Below are positions 44,593 to 57,005 of a stretch of 64,000 nucleotides of DNA, piece after piece. A program made the position numbers and the translations under genes. Numbering within the stretch: position 1 is the stretch's first letter; each line of letters begins with the position of its first letter. This DNA comes from Zopfochytrium polystomum (lineage: Eukaryota; Chytridiomycota; Chytridiomycetes; Chytridiales; Chytridiaceae), in NCBI GenBank assembly GCA_025765615.1, contig JAIVFJ010000027.1, forward strand, positions 62,001-126,000, written 5' to 3'. The notes under the pieces are model-generated. The model was not told the origin of the DNA. It worked only from the letters and a program-made list of their open reading frames with translations, and did no database searches.

Positions 44593-47500
44593 TCAGTATC
44601 CAATGACTTTGAACAAGCGAAATGAGGTGTCCTCGGAACCGCATGCCAAAAACTCGCGTCCTTCCTCTGTCCTCGGTTTCCATTTCAAGTCATTCACAGC
44701 AGCCACGGGGCACACACTAATACAACCAGCAATGAGTGCATTCGAAAATCGATGCAGGAAAGTACCTTGAATCCAGCGACACGAGAACCGTGAAATCAAA
44801 ACCGGAACTGACAGATGCGCCCTTGTATATGTGAATCTGCCCGTTCTCCATGCCTATTGCGAGCAGGTACCTGATAAAGAGGAACACGGTTGACCTAACC
44901 CTTCGACGATAAAACCTCCTCTAATTGTTACCTTCCGTCCGATGTATTCGGCGAAAAGGCGAGGGACATCACGCCAACGTCGAACTTTAATGTGGCGCTG
45001 GGCTCCTCGCCTTTCAAAGCCAACGCCAGGCTCCATAATTTCACCTTAAATTGTGAAATTGACTCATCAGGATATGATTTCCTCGTTTGTAATCAAGTCT
45101 AACTAACCATTCTGTCCCTGGATCCTGTCGCAAACAGGTTTGAATCAGGAGCCCACGAACAGTCCCAAATAATTCGTGAGTGTGACTTTGAGTTGTTCAC
45201 GGCCAACGAAAACAGGCCTACAACGAAAAATTACAAATTTTTTCTTCCTGCCAGTTGATATCGGCGCTCACCATTAGCAGTCTTTCGAAAGAGGGACCAG
45301 ACGCGATCGCGTCCTCCACTCAAAAGCCAATCGTCCTTGGGAGAGAACTGAAGGCAGGTTACGGTTTGTGTATGTGATACGAGTGGGCTTTGAACTTCTT
45401 TCCATGTCTCAGTAGACCACAGCCGAATTGATGCGTGCTCGCTTTTCGCGGCGAGTGCCTGGCGAGAGCTCTAACGGGTCCCGTTGCAGAATAAAAAAGG
45501 ACAAACCTTTGACGCAGACGCGATGAGTTTCCCATTATGACTGGAGGCAACAGCAATAAGTTCGAATCCATGACCGTATCTGCAAGCTTAGGAGTTATCG
45601 CCCTGAACAATCGTGCCTTGATTACTCACAGCTTGTTAAGTTCTGGCCAAAGAGTGTGCTGCGTAAGGTACTGTTCGAGTGGTGGGCTTTGAAGTGGCAC
45701 CGCAGGTGGAATTTCCACGTTATCGACTGCGAAAGCTGAAGTGTTTGACTTCAGAAAGGTGGCTGCGACAAAGAAAAAATTACCGTCAAGAAGCGCCTTG
45801 TTAGAGAGACCGAGGGCTGGTATGCTCGCACTGATCGGACGTGCTTCCTGAACCGAAACCATTTAAGGAAGTTCACCAATCGAGTTCCTCTCACCAACGT
45901 CTCTCTATTCGCCACCACTTTGGATATTCCTTCCATATTCTCGAGAAAAAGTTTCGGTGCTTCAAATGCTCGAAGAACCTTTCCTGCTTCAGTAAGGGGA
46001 TTTCATCGCAAACGCTTACCTTTTCGTCAGCGCCGCTGACAAACCCGTAGTCATTAAAGAAAGCAAGGCAGTGAAGATCGTATCCGTGAATCTGAGGTCG
46101 AGCAATCTCGTGCCAGGTTGACACCTCCTTGCCATCTTCTGTGCGGTTCCAGCAGGCCCAAACTCGCGACGTTTGATCCAAACTAGTGGAGACGACAAAA
46201 TTGCCGCTTGGACTCCAGCTAAGACCCTCAACTGACTTGAAATGACCGCCAAGACCTACGGTTGGCTTCCAAAGAAGACTTCCTGAGCCAGATTCGAATT
46301 AGCCCAGTTCCAGAACAGCTGATTTCAAATCACCGGCAGACTCCGAACTCCACAGCTGCACCGCTCCATGGTACCCATGGGCAAGAAGGCACGTTCCATC
46401 GGGACTAAAACGAGCTCCGTAATAACCGAAGGAAGTCCCACCGACCTCGCCCAATCTAACCTATAACATTATAGTTCAGCATCAAAATATGATCGTTCAC
46501 TGCACATTACATCAGTAACCCAAACAGAGTTGCGACGATCTGGCCTCCAAATGATTACCGATTTGTCCGCAGACGCGGAGACCAACGAGAGTGGTTGATG
46601 GTATGCGCCTTCAAGATCTGCGCGTGTTCAGCCTGGCACGAACAAGCAAGGAAGATGTTTACGTACTCATTCGCGCAGGTTCCCACGCAACGCTATGAAC
46701 CCAATCGTCGTGGCCGATAAGCAGAGCGTCGAACATGATCATATACTTTTTTCTGTTAGAAGTTAGTCGAGGCCATTCAAATAATCCGCAATACCTGTTC
46801 CTCGCCTCCACTAAATGAGCTTTTGTGCTCAGCTGACGTCCATCTTCCCCACTGCCAGTATTGTTATTGCAACTCAAGAGAACGAGAAATGGCGGGCCTA
46901 CCCATCTTCCCCTACTAGGGCCTTAAGCATTTCCAGGGCACTGTCAAATCCACTTTCTGGAGGGTCAAACCCATCCAAAGTCTGTGGGTTAGTGATCTCA
47001 ACTCCGCTGATCTTCCAAAGCCGAATGTATCGATCTTGAGATCCTGTTGCGACGATAAGGTCTCCATCGTTGAAGCTACCAGCGAGAAGAAGTTGGTTCT
47101 GGGAAGTTGCGGTATACGTAACCACATCCATCGATCGGACCCAGTCGGTGTGTCCGATAAGTTGAACACTACGGCGAAAGTGCTGGGTAACCTGTTTAAA
47201 CTTCGATGATTTGAACCAAACTTACCATCCGATCGTCTTGAATGTATACTGAAACTTTGTGATCGGTCGCCCCACTAATTAGAACAGGAACTGGCAGTAA
47301 CGTCAGTATGAGGAGCACTAAAAGTGGCACCCTCACTTTTCGAGTCCGGAAGAAAAGCGAGGGCAATCGACATGACATACTTAGTGCCAACATCTATTAT
47401 CTGAGTGCAGGTCACCGCGTCTTAGTGAGGTATGGTCCATTAGAGAACTGATGCAGAAATAATCATATTACCTTCCTTTCCGGCCCCAGTACGCCTCTGC

Positions 47501-48154
47501 CACACTCGAACAGTTCCATCTGAGCTGCTCGAAGCAAAAAGGTCACTATCGCCTGGAATGTCTCGTCCACCAGCGACGCCTACTGCTGTGACAGCAGACA
47601 AGTGACCAGTGAGGACAGCAGAGCAGACCCAGTTGATCTGTAAGCGCCAAGTCTCATTTATTGAGTCTAAAGCTATGACTGATACGCATTTCGTCCTACC
47701 TCTTGCCGGTCGGTGGCAAGTCTTACTCGCTTCCAAACGCGGACGGTTTTGTCCGCTGACGCTGAAATTAGAGCCATGTACCGTTGAAGTTGCCCGCGTC
47801 CGCGTTTTATAAATCGCAAGGCGTTAACGCGATCAGTATGGCCAGTCAGTGTTTGAAGGATTCCTCTTTCGGCATGCTGAATATGAAGAATAAGCGCCGT
47901 CCCTGGGATTCTCGCGAAAAGTTTCGAAATACCGAGGGATCGAATAGGGCGATGGCATTATGAGCTGCGTACGCTCCGACGGAGTCAGCTGGAAAATGGT
48001 AGTTCGAATAGGCTTCGTCGTTGATCACGTCGCTTGTACCGCTGGTGCCCTCGGGCTCGACGGTGAGTCGTGACGGCAATAACGCATAGGCCCAGTCCGC
48101 TGCCTGGCTGACTCGGTTGGCGGCGGCAGCGACAAACGCCAGTTCAGCCACCAT
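44593..48154 (-). CDS. ELP2: Elongator complex subunit 2 (WD40 protein)
   Basis: Starts at ATG 48154 (MVAELAFVAAAANRVSQAAD), which matches the conserved Elp2 opening (NRVSxAADW); AAHNAIALFDPS follows. Many short introns interrupt a series of WD40 repeats (for example HLSAVTAVGVAGG...LFASSSSDGTVRVWQRR, and DLIVATGSQDRYIRLWKISG). The hallmark Elp2 segment STWHEIARPQIHGYDLHCLA followed by SGADEKV is present near 46130-46020. After an intron VLRAFEAPKLFLENMEGIS continues it. The last exon reads AAVNDLKWKP...EFLACGSEDTSFRLFKV and stops at 44593. Elp2 is one of the two WD40 scaffolds of Elongator, needed for wobble-uridine modification of tRNA. About 800 residues are expected, in the family range. 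Confidence 0.92.
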
Positions 48155-48184
48155 GTCAAGATCTGGAAGAAGTAGAAAAGCAAA

Positions 48185-48645
48185 ATGAATCCCCTTGGTC
48201 TCGAGGATGTCGCGCAGGCAAGCGGGTTGTTTCCTTCAGTCCGCCACTACCAGCACTGCAGCTTGCGGGCGCGAAGGCGTCAGAGTGGCAGCTGCTATTA
48301 GTATGAAAACTAAACGCGACATTTGCTTGTCTTTTCCTCGGCACTTAGGAAATCGAATCAGATTTCAGAAGAAGGTGGGCACGACATATGATCCCCAAGT
48401 ATTTCTAACGGAGTAACCGATACCCTTCTTGATGGACTGGGTCAAGGTTGATCGCGAACTGTCACGCAAAGTGTGTTTCGCCGCAGTATCACACGGACGG
48501 CGAGCTCAACAAGGGAGAGTCAGTCTGCCTCGACCGCTGCGTCAACAAGTTCATGCTGACCAACACCCTCGTGGGAAAGCTGTCGACTGAAGTCGGAAAC
48601 AATCTTGCCCGCCAGATGGGAATGGAAGTTCCCCCAGACCAATAG
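48185..48645 (+). CDS. TIM10: Small Tim chaperone (Tim10 type)
   Basis: Three exons. Exon 1 (48185-48217) encodes MNPLGLEDVAQ. A 131-nt intron begins GCAAGC and ends CACTTAG (48348), a GC-AG intron. Exon 2 (48349-48374) encodes EIESDFRR. A GT-AG intron (48375-48446) precedes exon 3, LIANCHAKCVSPQYHTDGEL onward to TAG 48645. The twin CX3C motif (CHAKC and CLDRC) with NKGESVCLDRCVNKF is the signature of intermembrane-space small Tims. The ELNKGES..CLDRCV spelling is closest to Tim10. About 84 residues, the usual size. The protein chaperones hydrophobic carriers to TIM22. Exon 1 and the GC donor are inferred; the rest is certain. Confidence 0.85.
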
Positions 48646-48975
48646 ACAATGAAGACGAAGCGAAGGAAGTCTCTTTAGGTTTTTGGGCTCGATTCTGTTA
48701 CTGCGTTCACGTATAGAGGGTTCCCGAAACTGTAAATCGTTACCACAACAAAGTAAAAAACAGAATGGAAGCGTGTCGGCGCCCGCACTACAAAGCCATC
48801 ATGCTAGTGATTTGGCACACTGAAACTACTTAAAAAAAGGGGCAGTGAGGGTCCCTGTGAACCTATTTTGATTGCGTTGTACGTCAACCGAGAGTGCTGA
48901 CGTCACCACAAATCACGCGCGAAATTTTGACCGATGTGCGCCGACGTTGCCGCCCGTCGGGTGAATGGCATAGCT
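48646..48975. other. Intergenic interval upstream of aspartate aminotransferase
   Basis: A 330-bp gap holding the TIM10 3' UTR and the aminotransferase promoter. No gene, RNA or repeat was recognised. Confidence 0.4.
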
Positions 48976-50545
<1,570 letters not shown>

Positions 50546-50604
50546 AGGGCAAGGTGACGATCGGCTATAGCTTTAAAGTATCCAATAAAAGGAAATTGTC
50601 AAAC

Positions 50605-53205
50605 ATGGAAAATGAGGATCTGCCGGACCGAAGCGCCGTTCCACCAAAAATGCAGCGCGCAACATCACTCGTAAGGTTTCGAGCCTCGGTATCGGAAGCT
50701 GAACCCCGAATTCAAGCGGAGGATGTCGAAGGCGAGCCGGAAGATTTCGCGACCCCGAATCGAAATATTGCAGGAGAGCCCCTATTAAAAGGTTTGCAGT
50801 GCGACTTAACCACAATCAACTAATGGCAAGGCCAGATAATATGGACGACAACTCCATAACACAATCTGAGCCGCGGAAAGACCAGTTTCTCGCGTTTGCT
50901 GATCAAACGCGGGCAACCTCGGCATTGAGCAGAAATATGTCCCTTAACAGGCGCGTTTCCGTTCGCCGCGCTGACGCCGCAGAAGCTCCTTCAGGGTTGA
51001 ACAAGCCAGGCCAACAAAGTATGGCATACGCTGGTATATCGAACTCGGGCAATTCGCAGTCCATCACGTCTTCTACAGCCAATGGTTCGGTCCGGACGGT
51101 CTCTGAAACAACTTCAACGATTGCCTACGAGATGCGCTGGGTGCTTTGTTCGATCCTAATGAATGGGGTTCTAATCTATGCTGTTATTGTGTTGCAACAA
51201 AACACTCTTCTTCAAATCGACGCGTCGCTCATTTCGCACTACGGAGGTGTATTTATTGAAGTGGTTCTGCTTCTAAGCAACTTGGTAACTATGCGCGCAC
51301 TCCAGCAGGGTGCGGCCGTTGTCTTCGGCTACCTTCTGTGCTCCAAGAGTGGGTTTAGCCTTGTCTCTTGCGGGTTCCTTATGACGCCGCCCCTCGGCAA
51401 GCTCAAATTCGCGCAGAGCCTGTCGTTGACTAGTCCAGCGCGCAAAAAGCTACAGAGAATTTCCTTCCTCTGGATAGTTGGCGACTTGCTCAAACTTGCC
51501 ACTCCATTCTGCGCAGTGGCGCTCTACTCCACTGCGGAGGCAACTTTCAACGACGTCAGCGACTGCATAACCTTCATCCAAGATCCAATAAATGGCCCAG
51601 TGGATCGAGCGTTTCCAACTTTCGAAGTGGAAACAGGTGTTGCCGAATACGTGTTCGGAAATTCTATCGGGCTTATGAGGTCTCAGGATAGCTCACTGAA
51701 GTACGCTTCAAACGAGGACGAGTGATTTTTATCTCATTCTCCTCACGATTCCAGATACACAACCGCAATGTTTCCTCCGACACTCATATCGCCATTCAAC
51801 GACGGTGACACGATTCACGGCCCCGGCTTCACAGTTGATATTTTCTCAACTTGCACATGCGCGAGAAACGCAACGTGCGTTGGTGTCCCTGCAATGCGTT
51901 TTTGCCTGTCTAACCGATTTGACAGAGCAAATGCCTTGGAGAATGCGGGCATCCACCCATCTCAATCGGCCAAAATTCTTGATTTCTACTTTGCAAAGCG
52001 TTCTTCCGCTGGAATTACTTTTGGAGTTGTTGTGAACAACGATTCTTTGATCATATCAAACCTACTGCTTGGCTACCCTCTCTGCGGTGGGGCAATGGAG
52101 CACGTCTCGTTTCCTATGGTGTGCTCGACAAAGCTCTGGAATCACCGCAGTGCGTTACTTGAGATACTTTTCAGAACTGACGGCTCTGTTTCAAGCATTG
52201 CTCCCAACCACGTCTATCTGTGAGTGTTGCGTTGAAAGCTGCCCTTTTTCTAAAGAATAACCTAGAGACGAGTTTATTGAGCTAGCAGACATGCAGGGCT
52301 TGGGCTTTGCGTTTAATGCGCTCGTGGAAGGTCCTGTCTCATACTTTCGGCTGCCAGCCTTAGTTCCTGGCAGTATAAATCCATTGGTGCAAATATTTAT
52401 GTTACTTTCAAACTTTGTTTCGTGAACAGAACACTGACGTCACTCATCCTTATTTGCCTCCAGCTATGGTGGGCAACGCCAAACTTGAATAACATAGACC
52501 GCGCTCTTTTGGATGCTGGTGTAGAGACTATGTACTCAGTACTATTCAAGGCCGCAATTCAACGAACGTATCAATCTAATGCGATGCAATGCCCTCGCAT
52601 GAACGTCGTTTTGTCCCATATCAGCACCATTCATATGGGTAAAGAAGGTCTTATTGTCGCCATGGGCCTACTGGGCGCGCAACTTTTGGTCGCCTTGGTG
52701 AGAGATGTATATATTTGAAAGCACTATTTAACTGTAAAAGCACTGATGTAGATGGCCGCAGCAGCTTTTATTTTGTGGTTTACATCTCCTAATCCCATTG
52801 GGCCGGCTGTCCGCGCGACAACGGAGTACATCTACCTGTTGACTCTTCTTGCACCAACGCAAATGACCGTCGGGTTCGGCTAAACATAACGTCAGCTTAC
52901 ATTAAAGACAGTTTTTTAGGCTTGGCGAGCTGGGTAACGCCGAGACGTACTCGATTTGGCAGGAGCTCGATGTGATTGTTCGAATAGGTGAAAGCATACA
53001 TACGGTATCTCTGTGACATAAACTTTGTATGATTCTCATTCTTGGAAACTCAACAGTTGGACAACCAGGTTGGTCAATTGGTTATAGACAAACCCAGCAT
53101 GGTGCGCCCAATACAAAATGGACGAAAGTACATTTGATAGGCAACCTGCTTGTTCGGAGAGGATTGGGACAGAATAAACGAAATTCAAACATGGAAGATG
53201 AATGA
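50605..53205 (+). CDS. Multi-pass membrane protein of unknown function
   Basis: ATG 50605 (MENEDLPDRSAVPPKM). At least seven exons; short introns lie near 50792-50830, 51700-51755, 52222-52265, 52380-52430 and others. A ~150-residue Ser-rich N-terminal tail precedes about four membrane helices (WVLCSILMNGVLIYAVIVL, VFIEVVLLLSNLVTM, AAVVFGYLLCSKSGFSLVSC, ISFLWIVGDLLKLATPFCAV). A large loop of about 270 residues with several Cys (for example STCTCARNATCVG, GYPLCGG, NAMQCPRMN) is probably extracellular and disulfide-bonded. Two further helices (GLIVAMGLLGAQLLVALV and a segment with YIYLLTLLAPTQMTVGFG) follow. It ends NMEDE at 53205, 30 bp from the ATG3 stop on the other strand. No family recognised; a receptor or transporter role would be a guess. 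Confidence 0.68.
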
Positions 53206-53235
53206 CTCAGAGGCATATGCGTTGACAAGCTGGAA

Positions 53236-54260
53236 TCAACTATCCATCGAGACTGTGTAATCGTACTCAATGGTTGGCAACACTGAACTCATGAACTTCA
53301 AGAAGAGAAGAAGGTATTGGTCAACTCTCAGTTCCTTGTCCTGGCCGCCCTCCACGATTTGGTCCAACAGCCGTTTCATGACGTTTGCGTGCTTGCATGG
53401 GTGAATCGAAGCCATATGTATGTTTTCATGAGGGTGGGCTTCAATGGTAACGGTTTTTTTTGGCGTGGTCTTGCGATATGTCCTCAAATATTTCCCTCGC
53501 CGTGAGTGGTCGGCGCGTCTCCGAGTATCCAAACAGCCAAACTCGAGGGGTTTTATAGTATTTGTCATACGTGATGGACAAGTCGTAGGTTCTGTCAATT
53601 GCCAAAGGAATGAGGCCAAAAAATAAGGTAATGACAATGGTCGCAAACTTACCTCGTTCTGAGGATCTTATCGTCTCCAGTGAATGCACCAGGATCCTCC
53701 TCTTCCTCGATCGCCTCGACCAGTTCTCCATCGTCCATGTCGGGAATATCCGCAACGTCCTCCCCAACTTGGGGCGATCCACCAATTTGAGTTGGCAGGG
53801 GATCGGCTGAAGGTTCGGGCTCTTCATCGATATCCCTTATCTCTGGAACTGCTTCGTTTGGGACTGCGCCTCCGGAGCCCGCCGACGATCCTTGAAGTCG
53901 ATCCCGGTGGGTTGCAACCCAACCGTCGACGTTATTCCCTTCGCCGTCATTGTCAGCAATATCCAGCAACCCATCATCGTCATCGTCTTCCGCAGGTCCT
54001 TTGTACTCCATCGCCGCCACTCGCTTCAGGCATGGCACGTTGCGGGTGATCAGGTACTGCTTGTCCGGGGGAAGGAAATCGCGTCTCTTGGACTCCGTAC
54101 CCGGCGCCCAAGACCACGTAGGGCACTTGTATACGAGGAAGTCGCCAGCAAGGACAAACTCCTCGGGGGTCAGGACCCCGGTTTCCTTGAACTTGGAGTC
54201 GCGGAGGACCGGGCTGACGTACTCACGAAAGCTGTGGAAGAGGCCGTGAAGTGTGCCCAT
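53236..54260 (-). CDS. ATG3: Autophagy E2-like conjugating enzyme Atg3
   Basis: ATG 54260 ([20 protein letters not shown]). The family opening [20 protein letters not shown] with [20 protein letters not shown] follows. An acidic flexible insert ([12 protein letters not shown] onward) is typical. An intron (donor GTAAGT at 53653) leads to [20 protein letters not shown], the catalytic region [15 protein letters not shown] with the active-site Cys, and the C-terminal [10 protein letters not shown] followed by [11 protein letters not shown]. Atg3 transfers Atg8 to phosphatidylethanolamine. Between DISQDHAKK and [10 protein letters not shown] the frame shifts by one base at a run of eight A (T8 at 53454-53461 on the plus strand). 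A run of seven would keep one frame, so a homopolymer indel (sequence error or real lesion) is likely. Confidence 0.93.
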
Positions 54261-54350
54261 TGGAAATGGAATGAGTGTTCAGAAATTTCCTTTTTTTTTT
54301 TTTCTTGTTTTGGTTGGAACTGCTTGGCCAACTGTGCACGCACGAGCTCT

Positions 54351-55884
54351 TCATGCCTGCGGCCCGCTGCTGCCCACAAAGGTTTTGAATTGCACCGTGG
54401 TTTGCCGCCGTTTCTCGTCCATGGCATGAGCCCTCTCGTTTAGCTCTTGCTCTTTTGCTTTAAACTCGTTGTTTAGCTTGTCTCCGAACTCTTTGTACCG
54501 CCTTCGTGAAAATAAAATATTCAATGACTCCGCCCCGCTCGACCGAGGCACTCGACATTACCACACAACTTCCACAAGCTCCAATATCTTGGCGGCCGAA
54601 CTTTCAGAGAGCTCTGTCCAATTTTAAAGGTCAACCAACGTTCGGGACGATAAACAGCTCACTCTTCATCGTCGTCCGAAACTCTTCAAGATCAGGCATC
54701 GGCCGTCCAGACTCCCCAGGGCCAAGAAGGTCGTAAGATTCTTCATCGACTGCCGGCCCACCGCGCCCGTCATTCAAGACTCCAGAAACCAGATTGTTTT
54801 CATCCGCCTCTACTTTAAAAGCAAGTTCGGGAGGTCCTGGGTCTTGGTACTCGTGGCCAGTGGACAAGGCTTGTTGGAATCTTCCATCACTGTCAGATGC
54901 TCGCTGTGGAGAATTAGTTCGTTTCCGGCTCGGAAACGCAGAACAATCCCACCTTTTCATGGCTTCCAGCAGATTGCACACCTTCTTGACGAACTTGATT
55001 TTCAGCATTGCCTGTATCAAACTTGGCGAAGAAAGTTGAGTGGGAATAAAGAAGAACTCGCGTGAGTAACGACGAACCTGCCATCCGTTTTCATCGGAAT
55101 ACATAGTATTAGGGTTTGGGTAGCCATCTCGGTCTTCCCAATAAGCCCCGTTTCCTGAATGAACGAAATCGTTATGGTCGTAATTTTGTTGACCCGGCGG
55201 GCAGTGCGCGATAGTTGCGTCCATTTCCAAACCCAATGCATGAGCATCTGGTTTTCCAATGCGCATAACATCTGAGGACGTGGGAGAAACTCGAAAGGAA
55301 TGGGACGTCGATGAGATATCGTGCATTTGATTCCGATGGTTGTCTGATCGAGAAAGAGGAGGCGAAGGAGACATCACGTCAATGACAGCTTCTGCTGAAC
55401 TAGTGCGCCCGGGCATCGCGCGACCGAAGCCCGTTGATCCGTCTGGTGCAGACGAAGATTTTCGTTTCGACGGCGTTATTGTTACGGGCAGTCTTTCGGA
55501 ACCAGACGGAGAGCCGGACGAAGCGTGGTGTTGATTTTGGATTTTCAATGCGTCACTGCTCCGCATGACCATTGCATGAGAAGGGCCAGTGGTCGAAGGA
55601 ACCGTTGGAAGTTGAGATGGCGCTGCCATCATCATCATTCGCTCGGCGAAATCGAGTGGCTCGACAACGATTGTACGCTTGGAGGTAGGTGCAGACATTG
55701 AGTGCTGCGGTGAAGTGACTCCTGTGGCCCCGGAGTAGCGTGACGAGCGAACGACCAGGTCGAACGAAGATGAACCGTGCCGAACATCAGCTCCACCAGA
55801 TGCGCCGGTTTGTCGCGACTGTGCGAGGGCGGATTGCTGGCGCTGGTGGCGAGGATGGAGTTGAAGCAGTTGACGACCGGACAT
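54351..55884 (-). CDS. Ser-rich protein with C-terminal coiled coil, unknown function
   Basis: ATG 55884 (MSGRQLLQLHPRHQRQ). A long disordered Ser/Thr/Pro-rich N-terminal half contains basic patches (TPSKRKSSS, SRKRTNSPQ) that could be nuclear signals. An intron near 55020-55080 joins ENGWQ to AMLKIKFVKKVCNLLEAMKR. Two further short introns (about 54620 and 54515-54570) join to a last exon. That exon encodes a charged coiled coil (RRYKEFGDKLNNEFKAKEQE), then KTFVGSSGPQA and the stop at 54351. No domain is recognised. It lies head-to-tail between ATG3 and PEX11, 90 bp from the ATG3 start. Confidence 0.6.
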
Positions 55885-56058
55885 CCCCACAATTTTGCAC
55901 GACGTGTTCTTTCACGTGTTCTTTTTCTACCACGAAAAAAGAGAAAAAATCCCGGAGATCCCCTTCCACCCCCACGTCTGGTACTCAATACTCGCGTTGC
56001 ACATACAACTCAAAGATGAGTAATAAAGTTGTAGTAACAAGAAGTGCTTTGGAAGCTT

Positions 56059-56958
56059 TTAAGCAGTTTTCCACGCCGAGTGAAATTGGGCAACAGCTGC
56101 AATGGTGCCGCAAATTCCAACCGCAATGTCGGGGAATGAAGACTTTTCCAGGGACCAGTGGATAGTCAGGGGAAAATACGCCAAGTTGATGATAGTGTTC
56201 AGAAGCAGTGAGTTCAGTTCGTTGGCGATCGTTTGGTGCTCGACTTTCAGGGCTTCTTTCTCTTCTCCTCGCTTCGCACGATCGACCAACTCCTGAGACT
56301 TGCGAGATAAAATTTTCGCCTCCTGGTGAAGCTGGAAGAAGTACAAGATAACCTTCCCAGAGAGTAAGAAATTAAGATTTGTAGTGGATGCATGCGTACG
56401 TAGGCAGCCCAGAACCTGCAGCTCCACATTCCAATCTTCGCAAGCTTGCTTTCCGAAAGTGGAATGACCTTGTGTGCACCGAGCCAGTATATATGCTCAA
56501 GAGGGTAGTATGCTAGATTTACAAGGTTCTGAAGGCGGTACAGCAGGTGGAGGTATGGCGTTGGAGGCGGATTGGCCTCCGAGTAAAGGATCCACTGAAT
56601 GAGGGAGACCAGGCCATTGTATCGCAGAAGAACACGAAAATCCGCGACAGGGCTATACAAATTGCCAATGCGCACGGCAAGCTCAGAGTTCGGATTCGCG
56701 CGGCGGAGATGCCATATGACAATTTTGGACGTGTACTGCGTTAGCTGGAATGTGGTCAGTAATCGCGTAGGTGATGGTGTCGGTCTGGTTCGCACCATAA
56801 GCACTTTGTCCGTCCCTCGCACCGTGCTCAAAAATCGACATAGCTGTGAAATCAAAACTTCAGTAAGAGCGTTGGACGTAACAAATCGCTTGGCACATCA
56901 GATCGTGCCGACATTCTTTAACCTTGTCGAGTGTTGGATTCGGGACGGGGAGCTTCAT
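56059..56958 (-). CDS. PEX11: Peroxisomal membrane protein Pex11
   Basis: ATG 56958 (MKLPVPNPTLDK). An intron follows (donor GTTAAAG, acceptor TTTCACAG), then LCRFLSTVRGTDKVLM, the Pex11 amphipathic membrane-remodelling region. A second intron (donor GTGCGA, acceptor ATTCCAG) leads to LTQYTSKIVIWHLRRANPNS, VRIGNLYSPVADFRVLLRYN and LQNLVNLAYYPLEHIYWLGA. A third intron near 56338-56402 leads to LHQEAKILSRKSQELVDRAK, LLLNTIINLAYFPLTIHWSL and the C-terminal hydrophobic helix, stop 56059. About 225 residues, standard for the family. Pex11 elongates and divides peroxisomes. The start is 47 bp from the divergent neurochondrin-like gene. Confidence 0.88.
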
Positions 56959-57005
56959 CGTTTCTGTTCGGCAAAATTTTGTATTGCGTGACAAGGAAGC
57001 GCGTC

